In this document: piece by piece, positions 33,635 to 42,061 of the stretch
Position numbering within the stretch: the first letter of the stretch is position 1
Layout of the letters: each line of letters starts with the position of its first letter
Assembly (NCBI RefSeq): GCF_002262885.1
Contig: NZ_NKYF01000028.1
Coordinates: 1 to 64,000 of the forward strand
Length of the DNA: 64,000 bases
Reading direction: 5' to 3'
Origin: Pseudonocardia sp. MH-G8
GTDB taxonomy: Bacteria > Actinomycetota > Actinomycetes > Mycobacteriales > Pseudonocardiaceae
Position numbers and translations under genes: made by a program
Notes under the pieces: model-generated
Database searches by the model: none
What the model saw: the letters and a program-made list of their open reading frames with translations, nothing else
What the model was told of the DNA's origin: nothing

Positions 33635-35110
33635 ATGCACGAGACCGAGCAGAGTGGCGACGTCACCAGGGTCGACGTAGCGATCGTCGGCAGCGGGTTC
33701 GCGGGCATCGGCGCCGCGGCGCGCCTGCGCGACGCGGGACGTGAGGACTTCCTGATCCTCGAGAAGGGCGAGACCCTCGGGGGCACCTGGCGCGACAACA
33801 CCTACCCGGGCTGTGCGTGCGACGTGCAGTCGCACCTCTACTCGTTCTCGTTCGCGCCCAACCCGGAGTGGACGCGCACGTTCGCGCGGCAGCCGGAGAT
33901 CCGCGCCTACCTCGAACGGGTCGCCGACCGCTACGGGCTGCGCGAGCGCATCCGCTTCGGCGCCGAGGTCGCGGCGGCCCGCTGGGCGGGGCGGCACTGG
34001 GAGCTCGACATGGCCGACGGGTCGCGGGTGGTCGCGCGCGCCGTCGTGTGGGGCACGGGGGCGCTGCACGAGCCGTCCGTGCCCGACGTCCCGGGCCTGG
34101 ACGAGTTCGCCGGCACCGTCTTCCACTCGGCGCAGTGGCGCCACGACCACGACCTGACCGGTCGCCGCGTCGCCGTGATCGGCACCGGCGCGAGCGCGAT
34201 CCAGTTCGTGCCGGCGATCCAACCGCAGGTGGCCACGCTCGCGCTGTTCCAGCGGACGGCGCCGTGGGTGCTGCCGAAGCCGGACCGCCCGGTGCCGGCC
34301 GTGGCCCGGCGGCTCTACCGCGCCGTGCCCATGCTGCAGAAGCTCCAGCGCGCGCTGGTCTACGCGCGCAACGAGGCGCTGGTCAGCGGGTTCCTGAAGC
34401 CGCGCCGGATGGCCGTGGTGGAGAGGTTCGCGCGCGCCTACCTGGACCGCGTGTTCGCCCGCCGGCCGGAGCTGAAGGCCAAGGTAACCCCGGACTTCAC
34501 GATCGGCTGCAAGCGCATCCTGATGTCCAACGACTACTACCCGGCGCTCAAGAAGCCGAACGTGGACGTCGTCACCGAGAAGATCGTGCGGGTCACCCCC
34601 GACGGGGTCGTGACCGCCGACGGGGTCGAGCACGCCGTCGACACGATCATCTTCGGCACCGGGTTCACCGTCGGTGCCGGCGTGGGCAAGTCGGTGGCGA
34701 TCACCGGACGTGACGGCGTGCGGCTCGCGGACGGCGGTGTCGTCGAAGGCTACCTCGGCACGACGGTCGCCGGCTTCCCGAACCTGTTCGTCCTGACCGG
34801 GCCGAACACCGGGTTGGGGCACAGCTCGATGGTCTTCATGATCGAGTCGCAGCTGAACTACGTGCTCGACGCCCTGCGCGTCCTCGACGAGCACGGCGCG
34901 GTGGCCCTGGACACCCGCCGCGACCGCCAGGACGCCTACAACGCGGGGCTGCAGCACCGCCTCGACGGCTCGGTGTGGACCGCGGGCGGCTGTGCGAGCT
35001 GGTACCTCGACGACGACGGCCGCAACCGCACCCTGTGGCCGGGCTACACGTTCGACTTCCGCCGCCGCACCCGCAAGGTCCGCGCCGCCGACCACGAGCT
35101 GGTGGCGTAG
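33635..35110 (+). CDS. flavin-containing Baeyer-Villiger-type monooxygenase
   Basis: The 491-residue product has an FAD-binding motif GSGFAGIG (about 20-27), the Baeyer-Villiger fingerprint FAGTVFHSAQW (about 161-171), a second nucleotide motif GTGASAI, and the conserved GCKRIL and TGPNTGLGH blocks. It is expected to insert oxygen into ketones, or to oxygenate N/S compounds, using NADPH. The divergent TetR gene with its operator suggests substrate induction. Its ATG follows a GAGGAGGA site. Confidence 0.9.
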   Translation: MHETEQSGDVTRVDVAIVGSGFAGIGAAARLRDAGREDFLILEKGETLGGTWRDNTYPGCACDVQSHLYSFSFAPNPEWTRTFARQPEIRAYLERVADRYGLRERIRFGAEVAAARWAGRHWELDMADGSRVVARAVVWGTGALHEPSVPDVPGLDEFAGTVFHSAQWRHDHDLTGRRVAVIGTGASAIQFVPAIQPQVATLALFQRTAPWVLPKPDRPVPAVARRLYRAVPMLQKLQRALVYARNEALVSGFLKPRRMAVVERFARAYLDRVFARRPELKAKVTPDFTIGCKRILMSNDYYPALKKPNVDVVTEKIVRVTPDGVVTADGVEHAVDTIIFGTGFTVGAGVGKSVAITGRDGVRLADGGVVEGYLGTTVAGFPNLFVLTGPNTGLGHSSMVFMIESQLNYVLDALRVLDEHGAVALDTRRDRQDAYNAGLQHRLDGSVWTAGGCASWYLDDDGRNRTLWPGYTFDFRRRTRKVRAADHELVA

Positions 35111-35124
35111 CCCCTCACGCGCAT

Positions 35125-35314
35125 CCCGACTCGCGCCCACATCCCCACGACTCGCGGGGGTAGGGCCGCGACTCGCGGGGGTAGGGCCGCGACTCGCGTG
35201 CGTGGGGCCGCGACTCGCGGGGTGGGGTCGCGACTCGCGGGGAGGGGGCCGCGACTCGCCAGAAGCGGGGGTCTCACCCTCGCGAGTCGGGGTCTCACCC
35301 CCGCGAGTCGGGGT
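35125..35314. repeat. intergenic array 1 of CGACTCGCGGGG / CCCCGCGAGTCG units
   Basis: About seven copies of a CGACTCGCGGGG-like unit spaced by short GTAGGGC-type spacers run in one direction, then two or more copies in the reverse orientation (CGCGAGTCGGGGTCTCACC). The flip means RNA from the array could fold back on itself. It lies between the monooxygenase and menC genes, both plus. Similar arrays lie at 43.6, 55.8 and 63.8 kb. Confidence 0.85.
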
Positions 35315-35381
35315 TTGGGCGTAGGTGTGTCGTGCTCAGCGGCGGAACCGGGCTGAGGGCGTCCGCGTAGGGTCGCTCGGC

Positions 35382-36326
35382 GTGCCCGACGTCTACGTCA
35401 TTCCCCTGACCACCCGGTTCCGCGGGATCACCGTGCGCGAGGGGATGCTGCTGCGCGGGCCGGCGGGGTGGGGGGAGTTCTGTCCCTTCGCCGACTACGA
35501 CGACCGGGAGTCGGTGCCGTGGCTGGCCGCGGCGCGCGAGGCCGCCGAGCAGGGCTGGCCGGAGCCGGTGCGCGACCGGGTGCCGGTGAACTGCATCGTG
35601 CCGGCCGTGGGGCCGCAGCGGGCGCAGGAGATCGTGCGGGCGTCGGGGTGCGCCACGGCCAAGGTCAAGGTCGCGGACGCGTCCGGTTCACTCCCCGAGG
35701 ACCTGGAACGCGTCGCTGCGGTCCGCGACGCCCTCGGTCCGGCGGGGGCCATACGGGTGGACGCGAACGCCGCATGGTCGGTCGACGAGGCGGTGACCGC
35801 GATCCGGGAGCTGGACCGCGTGGCGGGCGGGCTGCAGTACGTCGAGCAGCCGTGTCGCAGCGTCGAGGAGCTCGCGGCGGTGCGCCGCCGCGTCGACACC
35901 CCGATCGCCGCCGACGAGTCCATCCGCCGCGCCGAGGACCCCTTGCGGGTGGCCGTCGCCGGGGCGGCGGACATCGCGGTGCTGAAGTGCGCGCCACTGG
36001 GGGGAGTCCGGCGGGCGCTCGCCGTCGCGGAGGCGTGCGGGTTGCCGTGCGTGGTGTCCTCGGCCCTGGAGACGAGCGTGGGCATGGCCGCGGAACTGGC
36101 GCTGGCGGGGGCGCTGCCGCAGCTCGACATGGCGTGCGGCCTCGGCACCGGCGCACTGCTCACCACGGACGTCGTGGCGGAGCCGTTCGTCCCGCGCGAC
36201 GGCTGGCTGCCGGTTCCCCGCAGCGCGCCGGAGCCGGTGCTGCGCGACCAGGTGCCCGCGGCGCCCGAGCGCGAGCGTTGGTGGCAGGAGCGGCTGGCCC
36301 GGGTGGACGCGTTGGCGCGGGGCTGA
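35382..36326 (+). CDS. menC: o-succinylbenzoate synthase
   Basis: The 314-residue product is an enolase-superfamily enzyme of MenC length. Visible active-site elements are the KVKVAD lysine pair, DANAAW, VEQP, ADES and LKCAPLGG (Asp, Glu, Asp metal ligands and the second Lys). It dehydrates SHCHC to o-succinylbenzoate in menaquinone synthesis. The GTG at 35382 is preferred; TAGGGT 8 bases upstream could be a -10 of a leaderless transcript. No other men genes adjoin it. N-succinylamino-acid racemase activity is the family's common alternative. Confidence 0.88.
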   Translation: MPDVYVIPLTTRFRGITVREGMLLRGPAGWGEFCPFADYDDRESVPWLAAAREAAEQGWPEPVRDRVPVNCIVPAVGPQRAQEIVRASGCATAKVKVADASGSLPEDLERVAAVRDALGPAGAIRVDANAAWSVDEAVTAIRELDRVAGGLQYVEQPCRSVEELAAVRRRVDTPIAADESIRRAEDPLRVAVAGAADIAVLKCAPLGGVRRALAVAEACGLPCVVSSALETSVGMAAELALAGALPQLDMACGLGTGALLTTDVVAEPFVPRDGWLPVPRSAPEPVLRDQVPAAPERERWWQERLARVDALARG

Positions 36327-36341
36327 GCCGCTCCCGCCGGC

Positions 36342-36932
36342 TCAGCCGGCGTTGCGTGCCCCGAACCTCAGGCCGTCGAAGAGGATCGCCGTGATGCGCA
36401 CGGCCTCGTCCTGCCAGCCTTCCGTGGCGTGCATCCCGCAGACGCCTCCCAGTGCGCGCAGCACCGTGCGGCCGCTGACGCCGCCACGGATGGTGCCGGC
36501 CGTTGCGCCTGCCTCGAGCAGCTGGTCGAGAGCGTGTGCCATCTGGGTGCGGGCGTCGTCGAAGACGGGTGAGTCCGTCGCCATGATGCTCTCCAACGCG
36601 ACGGCCATGCCCTTGCCCACGGCTGCGTGTTCCACGAGCAGCAGGAGGAAGCGCCGCAGGGCTTCGTCCGGCGCGTGCTGGTCGAGGAACTCCGCGGGTG
36701 TGGCGCACATCTCGTCGACCTCGTGGCGATAGACCTCCTCGATGAGGGCTTCGCGTGTCTCGAAGTGCCGGTAGAGGGTTCCGACCGCCACTCCGGCTCT
36801 CCGGGCGATCTCTTCCACGTGAGCGTCGGCCTCACTGCCGAGGAAGGCTTCGCGTGCCGCGGCCAGGAGCGCGTCGCGGTTGCGCCGCGCATCGGCGCGC
36901 AGTGGACGTGACGAGCGCAACAGTGCCTCCAT
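36342..36932 (-). CDS. TetR-family repressor
   Basis: The 196-residue regulator has an N-terminal TetR HTH (VEEIARRAGVAVGTLYRHFETREALIEEVY region, about 39-68) and a C-terminal domain like the SbtR-type families. It is divergent from an SDR gene, and a CATAAG-N15-CTTATG inverted repeat overlaps its start codon. It probably represses the SDR-VOC pair and itself. The inducer is unknown. Confidence 0.9.
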   Translation of the reverse strand: MEALLRSSRPLRADARRNRDALLAAAREAFLGSEADAHVEEIARRAGVAVGTLYRHFETREALIEEVYRHEVDEMCATPAEFLDQHAPDEALRRFLLLLVEHAAVGKGMAVALESIMATDSPVFDDARTQMAHALDQLLEAGATAGTIRGGVSGRTVLRALGGVCGMHATEGWQDEAVRITAILFDGLRFGARNAG

Positions 36933-36956
36933 AAGATGAGTCCGGCTCCGCTTATG
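36930..36956. promoter_or_regulatory. candidate TetR operator CATAAG-N15-CTTATG
   Basis: A 6-bp inverted repeat (36930-36935 and 36951-36956) covers the TetR start codon. A second, wider pair, AAGATGA and TTCATCTT, flanks the region. Both lie in the 66-bp gap before the SDR gene. Confidence 0.45.
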
Positions 36957-36998
36957 TATGGTTCCGGAGTCAAGTTCATCTTACTGGGGAGTGCTTCC

Positions 36999-37772
36999 AT
37001 GCTGGTTTCGGAAGAGGGGCTGGGCGACCTTCGCGTGCTGGTCACCGGGGGCAGCCGCGGTCTGGGTGAGGCGACTGCCCGTCGGTTCGCCGCTGCAGGC
37101 GCCACGGTGCTGACCGCCTCGCGCAGCGCGCCTCCGGAGGATCTGCCGGCCACCTTCATCCCGGCGGACCTCGCCACGGAGCACGGAGTCGCGGAACTGG
37201 GCCGGCGGGTCCTCGACAGCGTGGGCGGGGTCGATGTGCTGGTCGACAACGCGGGCGCAGCGAGCGCCCCGGCGCCCACCCTCACGCGGTCCGACGAGTC
37301 GTGGCGTGCGGACCTGGAGATGAACCTGCTCAGCGCCGTCCGGCTCGACCGGGCTCTGGTTCCGGGGATGGTCGAGCGGGGCTCCGGCGTGGTCGTGCAC
37401 GTCTCGTCGATCGCGAGCCGCCTGCCGCAGCGCACCGAGGCGTCCTACGCGGCGGCGAAGGCAGCGCTCAACACCTACAGCCGCGAGCTGGCGACCGAGG
37501 TGGGTGAGCACGGGGTGCGCGTGGTGTGCGTCCTGCCGGGTTTCGTGGCCACCGAGGGCGCCGTCGCGCACCTTCGGCGCATCGCCGATCGGCAGGGCGT
37601 CGGGGTGGACGAGGTGCAGCAGCAGATCGTGGACCACCTGAACGTTCCGATGGGCCGGCCCGGCGATCCCGAGGACGTGGCAGAGATGATCGCGTTCCTC
37701 GCATCCTCCCGCGCGAAGTGGCTCACGGGAGCCGAGTTCCGGGTCGACGGCGGAATCATCCCGGTGGTGTGA
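36999..37772 (+). CDS. short-chain dehydrogenase/reductase
   Basis: The 257-residue product is a classical SDR: TGGSRGLG cofactor motif (about 17-24), NAG motif in VDNAGAA, catalytic Ser in HVSSIAS, YAAAK (Tyr/Lys) and a C-terminal LTGAEFRVDGG. The start at 36999 gives normal SDR length; an ATG at 36936 would add 21 residues and overlap the operator. It is under the divergent TetR and is followed 8 bases later by a VOC protein gene. The substrate is unknown. Confidence 0.92.
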   Translation: MLVSEEGLGDLRVLVTGGSRGLGEATARRFAAAGATVLTASRSAPPEDLPATFIPADLATEHGVAELGRRVLDSVGGVDVLVDNAGAASAPAPTLTRSDESWRADLEMNLLSAVRLDRALVPGMVERGSGVVVHVSSIASRLPQRTEASYAAAKAALNTYSRELATEVGEHGVRVVCVLPGFVATEGAVAHLRRIADRQGVGVDEVQQQIVDHLNVPMGRPGDPEDVAEMIAFLASSRAKWLTGAEFRVDGGIIPVV

Positions 37773-37780
37773 GGCCGATC

Positions 37781-38149
37781 ATGAACATCACCCTCGGTGC
37801 AGTGATCATCGACGTCGCCGAGCTGGATCCGGAGAGCGCGTTCTGGCACCGGCTGCTGGGCGGCTCGATCGCGAAGACGGCAACCCACCACTTCCTCCGG
37901 ATCGACGGGTTCCCGGTGTTCGTCATCCAGCGGGCTCCGGGGCACGTTCCCCCGAAGTGGCCAGAGGGCATCTCGCAGCAGATGCACGTCGATCTGACGA
38001 CGGACGACCTCGCGGCCGCGGACAGGTTGGCGCTCGAGGCAGGTGCGCGTCGGCTGCAGCCCACTGACGACGTCACCCCTGAATCGCGGGGAGGGGGCCG
38101 GGTCTACGCCAGCCCGGCCGGACACCCCTTCTGCCTCCGGTCGGCCTGA
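37781..38149 (+). CDS. VOC-family (glyoxalase-like) protein
   Basis: The 122-residue product has the two beta-alpha-beta-beta-beta halves of the VOC fold, with GAVIIDVAELDPESAFWHRLLGG at the start, HVDLTTDDLAAADRLALEAGARRLQP in the middle and SPAGHPFCLRSA at the end. This is the glyoxalase_6 type common in actinobacteria. Metal ligands are not obvious. It directly follows the SDR gene and probably shares its promoter. Confidence 0.85.
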   Translation: MNITLGAVIIDVAELDPESAFWHRLLGGSIAKTATHHFLRIDGFPVFVIQRAPGHVPPKWPEGISQQMHVDLTTDDLAAADRLALEAGARRLQPTDDVTPESRGGGRVYASPAGHPFCLRSA

Positions 38150-38216
38150 CCTGCACCACGTGCCTCCTCCGGCGGAACCGCGCCGGGCCCCGGCAGGTGG
38201 GCGTACGGTCCCGCCC

Positions 38217-39158
38217 GTGTCGGTCGTGGTGGTCGGGGCGGGGATGGCCGGCGTGGCGTGCGCCGCGGAGTTGGCGTCCGCAGGCCTGCCCGTGCGGGTC
38301 GTGGAGCGCGCGGCCGACGTCGGCGGCCGGATGGGCGGCACGGTCGTCGGGGGACGGGCGGTGGACCTCGGAGCGGCCTACTTCACGGTGCGCGATCCCG
38401 GTTTCGCCGCGGTCGTCGAGCGCTGGCGGGCCGCCGGTCTCGCCCGGCCGTGGACGAGCGAGCTCGCGGTGCTGGGGGACGGCTCCCGCGGCCGCGCCCC
38501 GGGCCCGCAGCGCTGGGCGGCGCCGGCGGGGCTGGGCGGCCTCGTCGCGGAGCTCGCCGGGGGCGTCGCCGTCGAGACCGGACGGGAGGTGCGCCGCGTC
38601 GGCCCGGGCCCGACGGTCGACGGCGAGCAGGTCGACGCCGTAGTGCTCGCCATGCCCGATCCGCAGGCGCTGTCCCTGCTCGACCCCGCCCACCCCGCAG
38701 CCGCGCGGCTGGCCGGCCGCGAGTGGCGGCCCGCGATCGCCGTCGCCGCCGAGTGGCCTGTCCGCGAGTGGGAGGAGCTGCCGGCCGCGTTCGTCAACGA
38801 CCACCCGGTGCTCACCCTCGTCGCCGACGACGGCGCCCGCCGCGGCGACGGTGCGCCGGTCCTCGTCGCGCACACGACGGCGGACGTCGCGCGCGCCCAC
38901 GCCGGCGACCCGGACGGCGCGGTCGAGCCGGTCCTCGCCGCGATCCGGGACCTGCTCGGCGTCTCCACCGAGCCGCGGTGGACGCTCGCGCACCACTGGC
39001 CGCACGCCAGTCCCGCCGAGGGCCGCGAGGAGCCGTTCCACCTGGGAGTGGACGGCGTCGCGCTCGCCGGCGACGGCTGGGGCAGCCCGCGGGTGGAGAC
39101 GGCGTGGCGCTCGGGCCACCTGCTCGGCCAGGCCCTGGCCACCCGGCTGCCTGTCTGA
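38217..39158 (+). CDS. FAD-dependent amine oxidase/renalase-like protein
   Basis: The 313-residue product begins with an FAD dinucleotide motif VVVGAGMAGVACA and the glutamate-ending strand VRVVERAADVGGRMGG, then DLGAAYFTVRDPGF, as in renalase-like NAD(P)/FAD proteins. A C-terminal LAGDGWGSPRVETAWRSG closes the FAD site. The GTG at 38217 starts the fold; TACGGT 7 bases upstream looks like a -10 for a leaderless mRNA. The substrate is unknown. Confidence 0.85.
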   Translation: MSVVVVGAGMAGVACAAELASAGLPVRVVERAADVGGRMGGTVVGGRAVDLGAAYFTVRDPGFAAVVERWRAAGLARPWTSELAVLGDGSRGRAPGPQRWAAPAGLGGLVAELAGGVAVETGREVRRVGPGPTVDGEQVDAVVLAMPDPQALSLLDPAHPAAARLAGREWRPAIAVAAEWPVREWEELPAAFVNDHPVLTLVADDGARRGDGAPVLVAHTTADVARAHAGDPDGAVEPVLAAIRDLLGVSTEPRWTLAHHWPHASPAEGREEPFHLGVDGVALAGDGWGSPRVETAWRSGHLLGQALATRLPV

Positions 39159-39204
39159 CCACAGCTTGATGCGGAGGGGGCCCTGCGGCAGCTAGCGTCG
39201 TACG

Positions 39205-40587
39205 GTGCCCGACGCCGTAGTCGCCGACCTGCTGGCCGCGCTCCCCGCCGACCGCGTCCTGGTGGATCCGGACGTGGTCGCCCCCTACCTGCACGACGAG
39301 GCCGAGTGGGCGGTGCACGGGCGCGCGGCCGTGGTGGTGCGGCCCCGCAGCACCGACGAGGTGGCGGCCGTCGTCCGCGCGTGCGCCCGCCACGGCCGCC
39401 CGCTGGTGCCGCGCGGTGCGGGCACCGGCCTGTCCGGCGGGGCGAACGCCGTCGACGGGTGCGTGGTGCTGAGCACCGAGCGGATGCGGGAGATCGTCGA
39501 GATCGACGAGGCCGAGCGGCTCGCGGTCGTGCAGCCGGGCGTCGTCAACGACGACCTGCGCGCGGCCGCGGCGGAGCGTGGCCTGTGGTACCCGCCGGAC
39601 CCGGCCAGCTCGCCGTGGTCGACGCTGGGCGGCAACGTCGCCACCAACGCGGGTGGGCTGTGCTGCGTCAAGTACGGCGTCACCCGCGACTACGTGCTCG
39701 CGCTCGAGGTGGTCACCGCGGCCGGCGAGGTCGTGCGGGTGGGACGGCGCACCGCGAAGGGCGTGGCCGGCTACGACCTGGCCGGGCTCATGGTCGGCTC
39801 GGAGGGCACGCTCGGGGTGATCACCGAGATCACCGTGCGGCTGCGCCCGCTGCGCACCGGGACACCGCGCACGGTCGTCGGCTTCTTCGACACCCTGACG
39901 GCCGCGGGCGACGCGGTCTCCCGGGTCACCGCGCGCGGCCTGCAGCCCTCCGCGTTCGAGCTGGTCGACCGCGTCTGCCTGCACGCGGTGAACGCGTGGA
40001 AGCACGCGGGCCTGCCCGAGGACGCGGCCGTGCTGCTGCTGGCCCAGACCGACCTGCCCGAGCCCGCCGCCGAGCAGGAGGCCGCGGCGATCCTCGAGGA
40101 GTTCGAAGCGGCCGGCGCGCGCGACGCGGTCTTCTCGACCGACCCGGTGGAGGCCGACGCGCTGTTCGACGCCCGCCGGCTCGCCTACCCGGCCCTGGAG
40201 CAGCGCGGCGACGCGATGCTCACCGAGGACGTGTGCCTGCCGCGCGGGCGGCTGGCCGAGATGCTCGCGCGCGTCGAGGAGATCGCCGCGCGGCACGACG
40301 TCCTGATCGCCAACGTCGCGCACGCGGGCGACGGCAACCTGCACCCGTTGCTGCTCACCCCGCACGGCGACGAGGCTGCGAAGCGGCGCGCGCAGGCCGC
40401 GTTCGACGACATCGTCGCGGCAGCGCTCGCCCTCGGCGGCACGGTGAGCGGCGAGCACGGCGTCGGCTTGCTCAAGCTGCCGGGCATGCGCGCCGAGCTC
40501 GGCCCCGAGGTGCTCGCGCTGCAACGCGCCGTGAAGCAGGCCCTGGATCCGCAAGGGATCCTCAACCCCGGAAAGGCTGTTGGATGA
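39205..40587 (+). CDS. FAD-linked oxidase, GlcD/D-2-hydroxyacid dehydrogenase type
   Basis: The 460-residue product has an FAD-binding PCMH domain with PRGAGTGLSGGA (about 71-82) and GSEGTLGVITE, and a C-terminal FAD-oxidase domain with HAGDGNLHP and GEHGVGLLK. It matches glycolate oxidase subunit GlcD and D-lactate or D-2-hydroxyglutarate dehydrogenases. The GTG start follows TAGCGT by 6 bases, a leaderless arrangement. Its TGA overlaps the ATG of the acyl-CoA ligase gene, so the 2-oxo acid or a derived acid may be passed on. Confidence 0.9.
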   Translation: MPDAVVADLLAALPADRVLVDPDVVAPYLHDEAEWAVHGRAAVVVRPRSTDEVAAVVRACARHGRPLVPRGAGTGLSGGANAVDGCVVLSTERMREIVEIDEAERLAVVQPGVVNDDLRAAAAERGLWYPPDPASSPWSTLGGNVATNAGGLCCVKYGVTRDYVLALEVVTAAGEVVRVGRRTAKGVAGYDLAGLMVGSEGTLGVITEITVRLRPLRTGTPRTVVGFFDTLTAAGDAVSRVTARGLQPSAFELVDRVCLHAVNAWKHAGLPEDAAVLLLAQTDLPEPAAEQEAAAILEEFEAAGARDAVFSTDPVEADALFDARRLAYPALEQRGDAMLTEDVCLPRGRLAEMLARVEEIAARHDVLIANVAHAGDGNLHPLLLTPHGDEAAKRRAQAAFDDIVAAALALGGTVSGEHGVGLLKLPGMRAELGPEVLALQRAVKQALDPQGILNPGKAVG

Positions 40588-42011
40588 CCCCGTTGTTGCC
40601 CGCGCTGCTCGACCCCCCGGACCGCACCGCGCTGCGGTTCCGCACCCGCGAGGGGGACGACACCGCGCTGAGCTACGCGCGCCTCGCTTCCGCCGCGGGT
40701 GCGCTCGCGGCTCAGCTGGCCGGACGGCAGCGGGTGGCTGTGCTCGCCACGCCCTCGATCCACACCGCCGTCGGGGTCACCGCCGCGCTGCTGGCCGGCG
40801 TCACGGCGGTGCCGCTCAACCCGAAGCTGGGGGAGCGCGAGTTGGGGCACGTCGTCGGCGACTCCGCGCCCGACACCGTTCTCGCCGCCCCGGGGGTCAC
40901 GCTGCCGGGCCCGCTCGCGGCGCTCCCGCGCCTCGACGTCGACCTGGCCGCCGAGGGCACGGTGCCCGCCACCGAGCCGGCCCCCGACGCCACCGCCTTC
41001 GTGATCTACACCTCGGGCACGACCGGGCCGCCCAAGGGGGCCGTGCTCACGCGGTCGGCCGTGGCGTCCAACGTCGACGCGCTCGCCGAGGCGTGGGAGT
41101 GGACCGACGCCGACCTGCTCGTCCATGCGCTGCCGCTGTTCCACGTGCACGGGCTGATCCTCGGCGTGGTCGGCCCGCTGAGGCGCGGCGGGCGGCTGCA
41201 CCACATCGGCGCGCTCGACCCGCGTGCGCTCGCGGCCGCCGCACCGACGCTGGTCTTCGGGGTGCCCACGCAGTACCACCGGCTGGCCGACGCCCTGGAG
41301 GACGACGCGGAATCCGCCGCGGCGATCGGCCGTGCGCGGCTGCTGGTGTCCGGCTCCGCCGCGCTCACCGCCGTCGACCACGCCCGCCTGCACCGGCTCA
41401 CCGGCCTCGCCGTCCGGGAGCGCTACGGCCTCACCGAGTCGCTCATCCTCACCGCGCAGCGTGCATCCGACGACCCGGAGCCCGGGACCGTGGGGCGGCC
41501 CCTGCGCGACACCGAGGTGCGGCTCACCCCGCTGCCGGGCGACGACGGGGAAGGGCTGGGTGCGGTCGAGGTGCGCGGGCCGGGCCTGTTCACCGGCTAC
41601 CTCAACCGGCCCGACGCCACCGCCGCCGCGCACACCGCGGACGGGTGGTTCGCCACGGGCGACATCGGCAAGTGGAGCGCGAGCGGCGCGCTCGCGCTCG
41701 TCGGGCGCAGCGCCACCGACCTGATCAAGTCCGGCGGCTACAAGATCGGCGCAGGCGAGATCGAGAACGCGCTGCTGGAGCACCCGCGGGTGGCCGAGGC
41801 GGCCGTCGTCGGCGTGCCGGATCCGGATCTGGGCGAGCGGATCGTCGCGCACGTCGTCGCGGCCGGGGAGGCGCCGCAGGAGAAGGAGCTCGTCGACCAC
41901 GTCGCCACGCTGCTCGCCCCGCACAAGCGCCCGCGGGAGGTGCGGTTCACCGACTCGCTGCCGCGCAACGACATGGGGAAGGTGCAGAAGTCGCGGCTGC
42001 CCCGAGGATGA
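40584..42011 (+). CDS. acyl-CoA synthetase, MatB/FadD36-like
   Basis: The 475-residue product is an adenylate-forming ligase: YTSGTTGPPKGA (about 136-147), the ERYGLTES core, TGDIGKWSASG hinge and the catalytic Lys in PRNDMGKVQKS. The compact length and the LPLFHVHGL and SGGYKIGAGEIE blocks resemble malonyl-CoA synthetase MatB and mycobacterial FadD36 (about 473 residues). It is coupled by ATGA to the FAD-linked oxidase gene. Malonate or methylmalonate is a guess from similarity. Confidence 0.88.
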   Translation: MTPLLPALLDPPDRTALRFRTREGDDTALSYARLASAAGALAAQLAGRQRVAVLATPSIHTAVGVTAALLAGVTAVPLNPKLGERELGHVVGDSAPDTVLAAPGVTLPGPLAALPRLDVDLAAEGTVPATEPAPDATAFVIYTSGTTGPPKGAVLTRSAVASNVDALAEAWEWTDADLLVHALPLFHVHGLILGVVGPLRRGGRLHHIGALDPRALAAAAPTLVFGVPTQYHRLADALEDDAESAAAIGRARLLVSGSAALTAVDHARLHRLTGLAVRERYGLTESLILTAQRASDDPEPGTVGRPLRDTEVRLTPLPGDDGEGLGAVEVRGPGLFTGYLNRPDATAAAHTADGWFATGDIGKWSASGALALVGRSATDLIKSGGYKIGAGEIENALLEHPRVAEAAVVGVPDPDLGERIVAHVVAAGEAPQEKELVDHVATLLAPHKRPREVRFTDSLPRNDMGKVQKSRLPRG

Positions 42012-42061
42012 ACAGCTGGTGAACCAGGCATGACGGCGGGCCGCTGCGGGCACTCGATCGG

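Noticed and set aside
22675..42011. A natural-product biosynthetic cluster
   Set aside because: Acyl-CoA ligases, monooxygenase, SDR and glycosyltransferases occur in the interval, but they are in separate transcripts with their own regulators, and no PKS, NRPS or terpene synthase is present.
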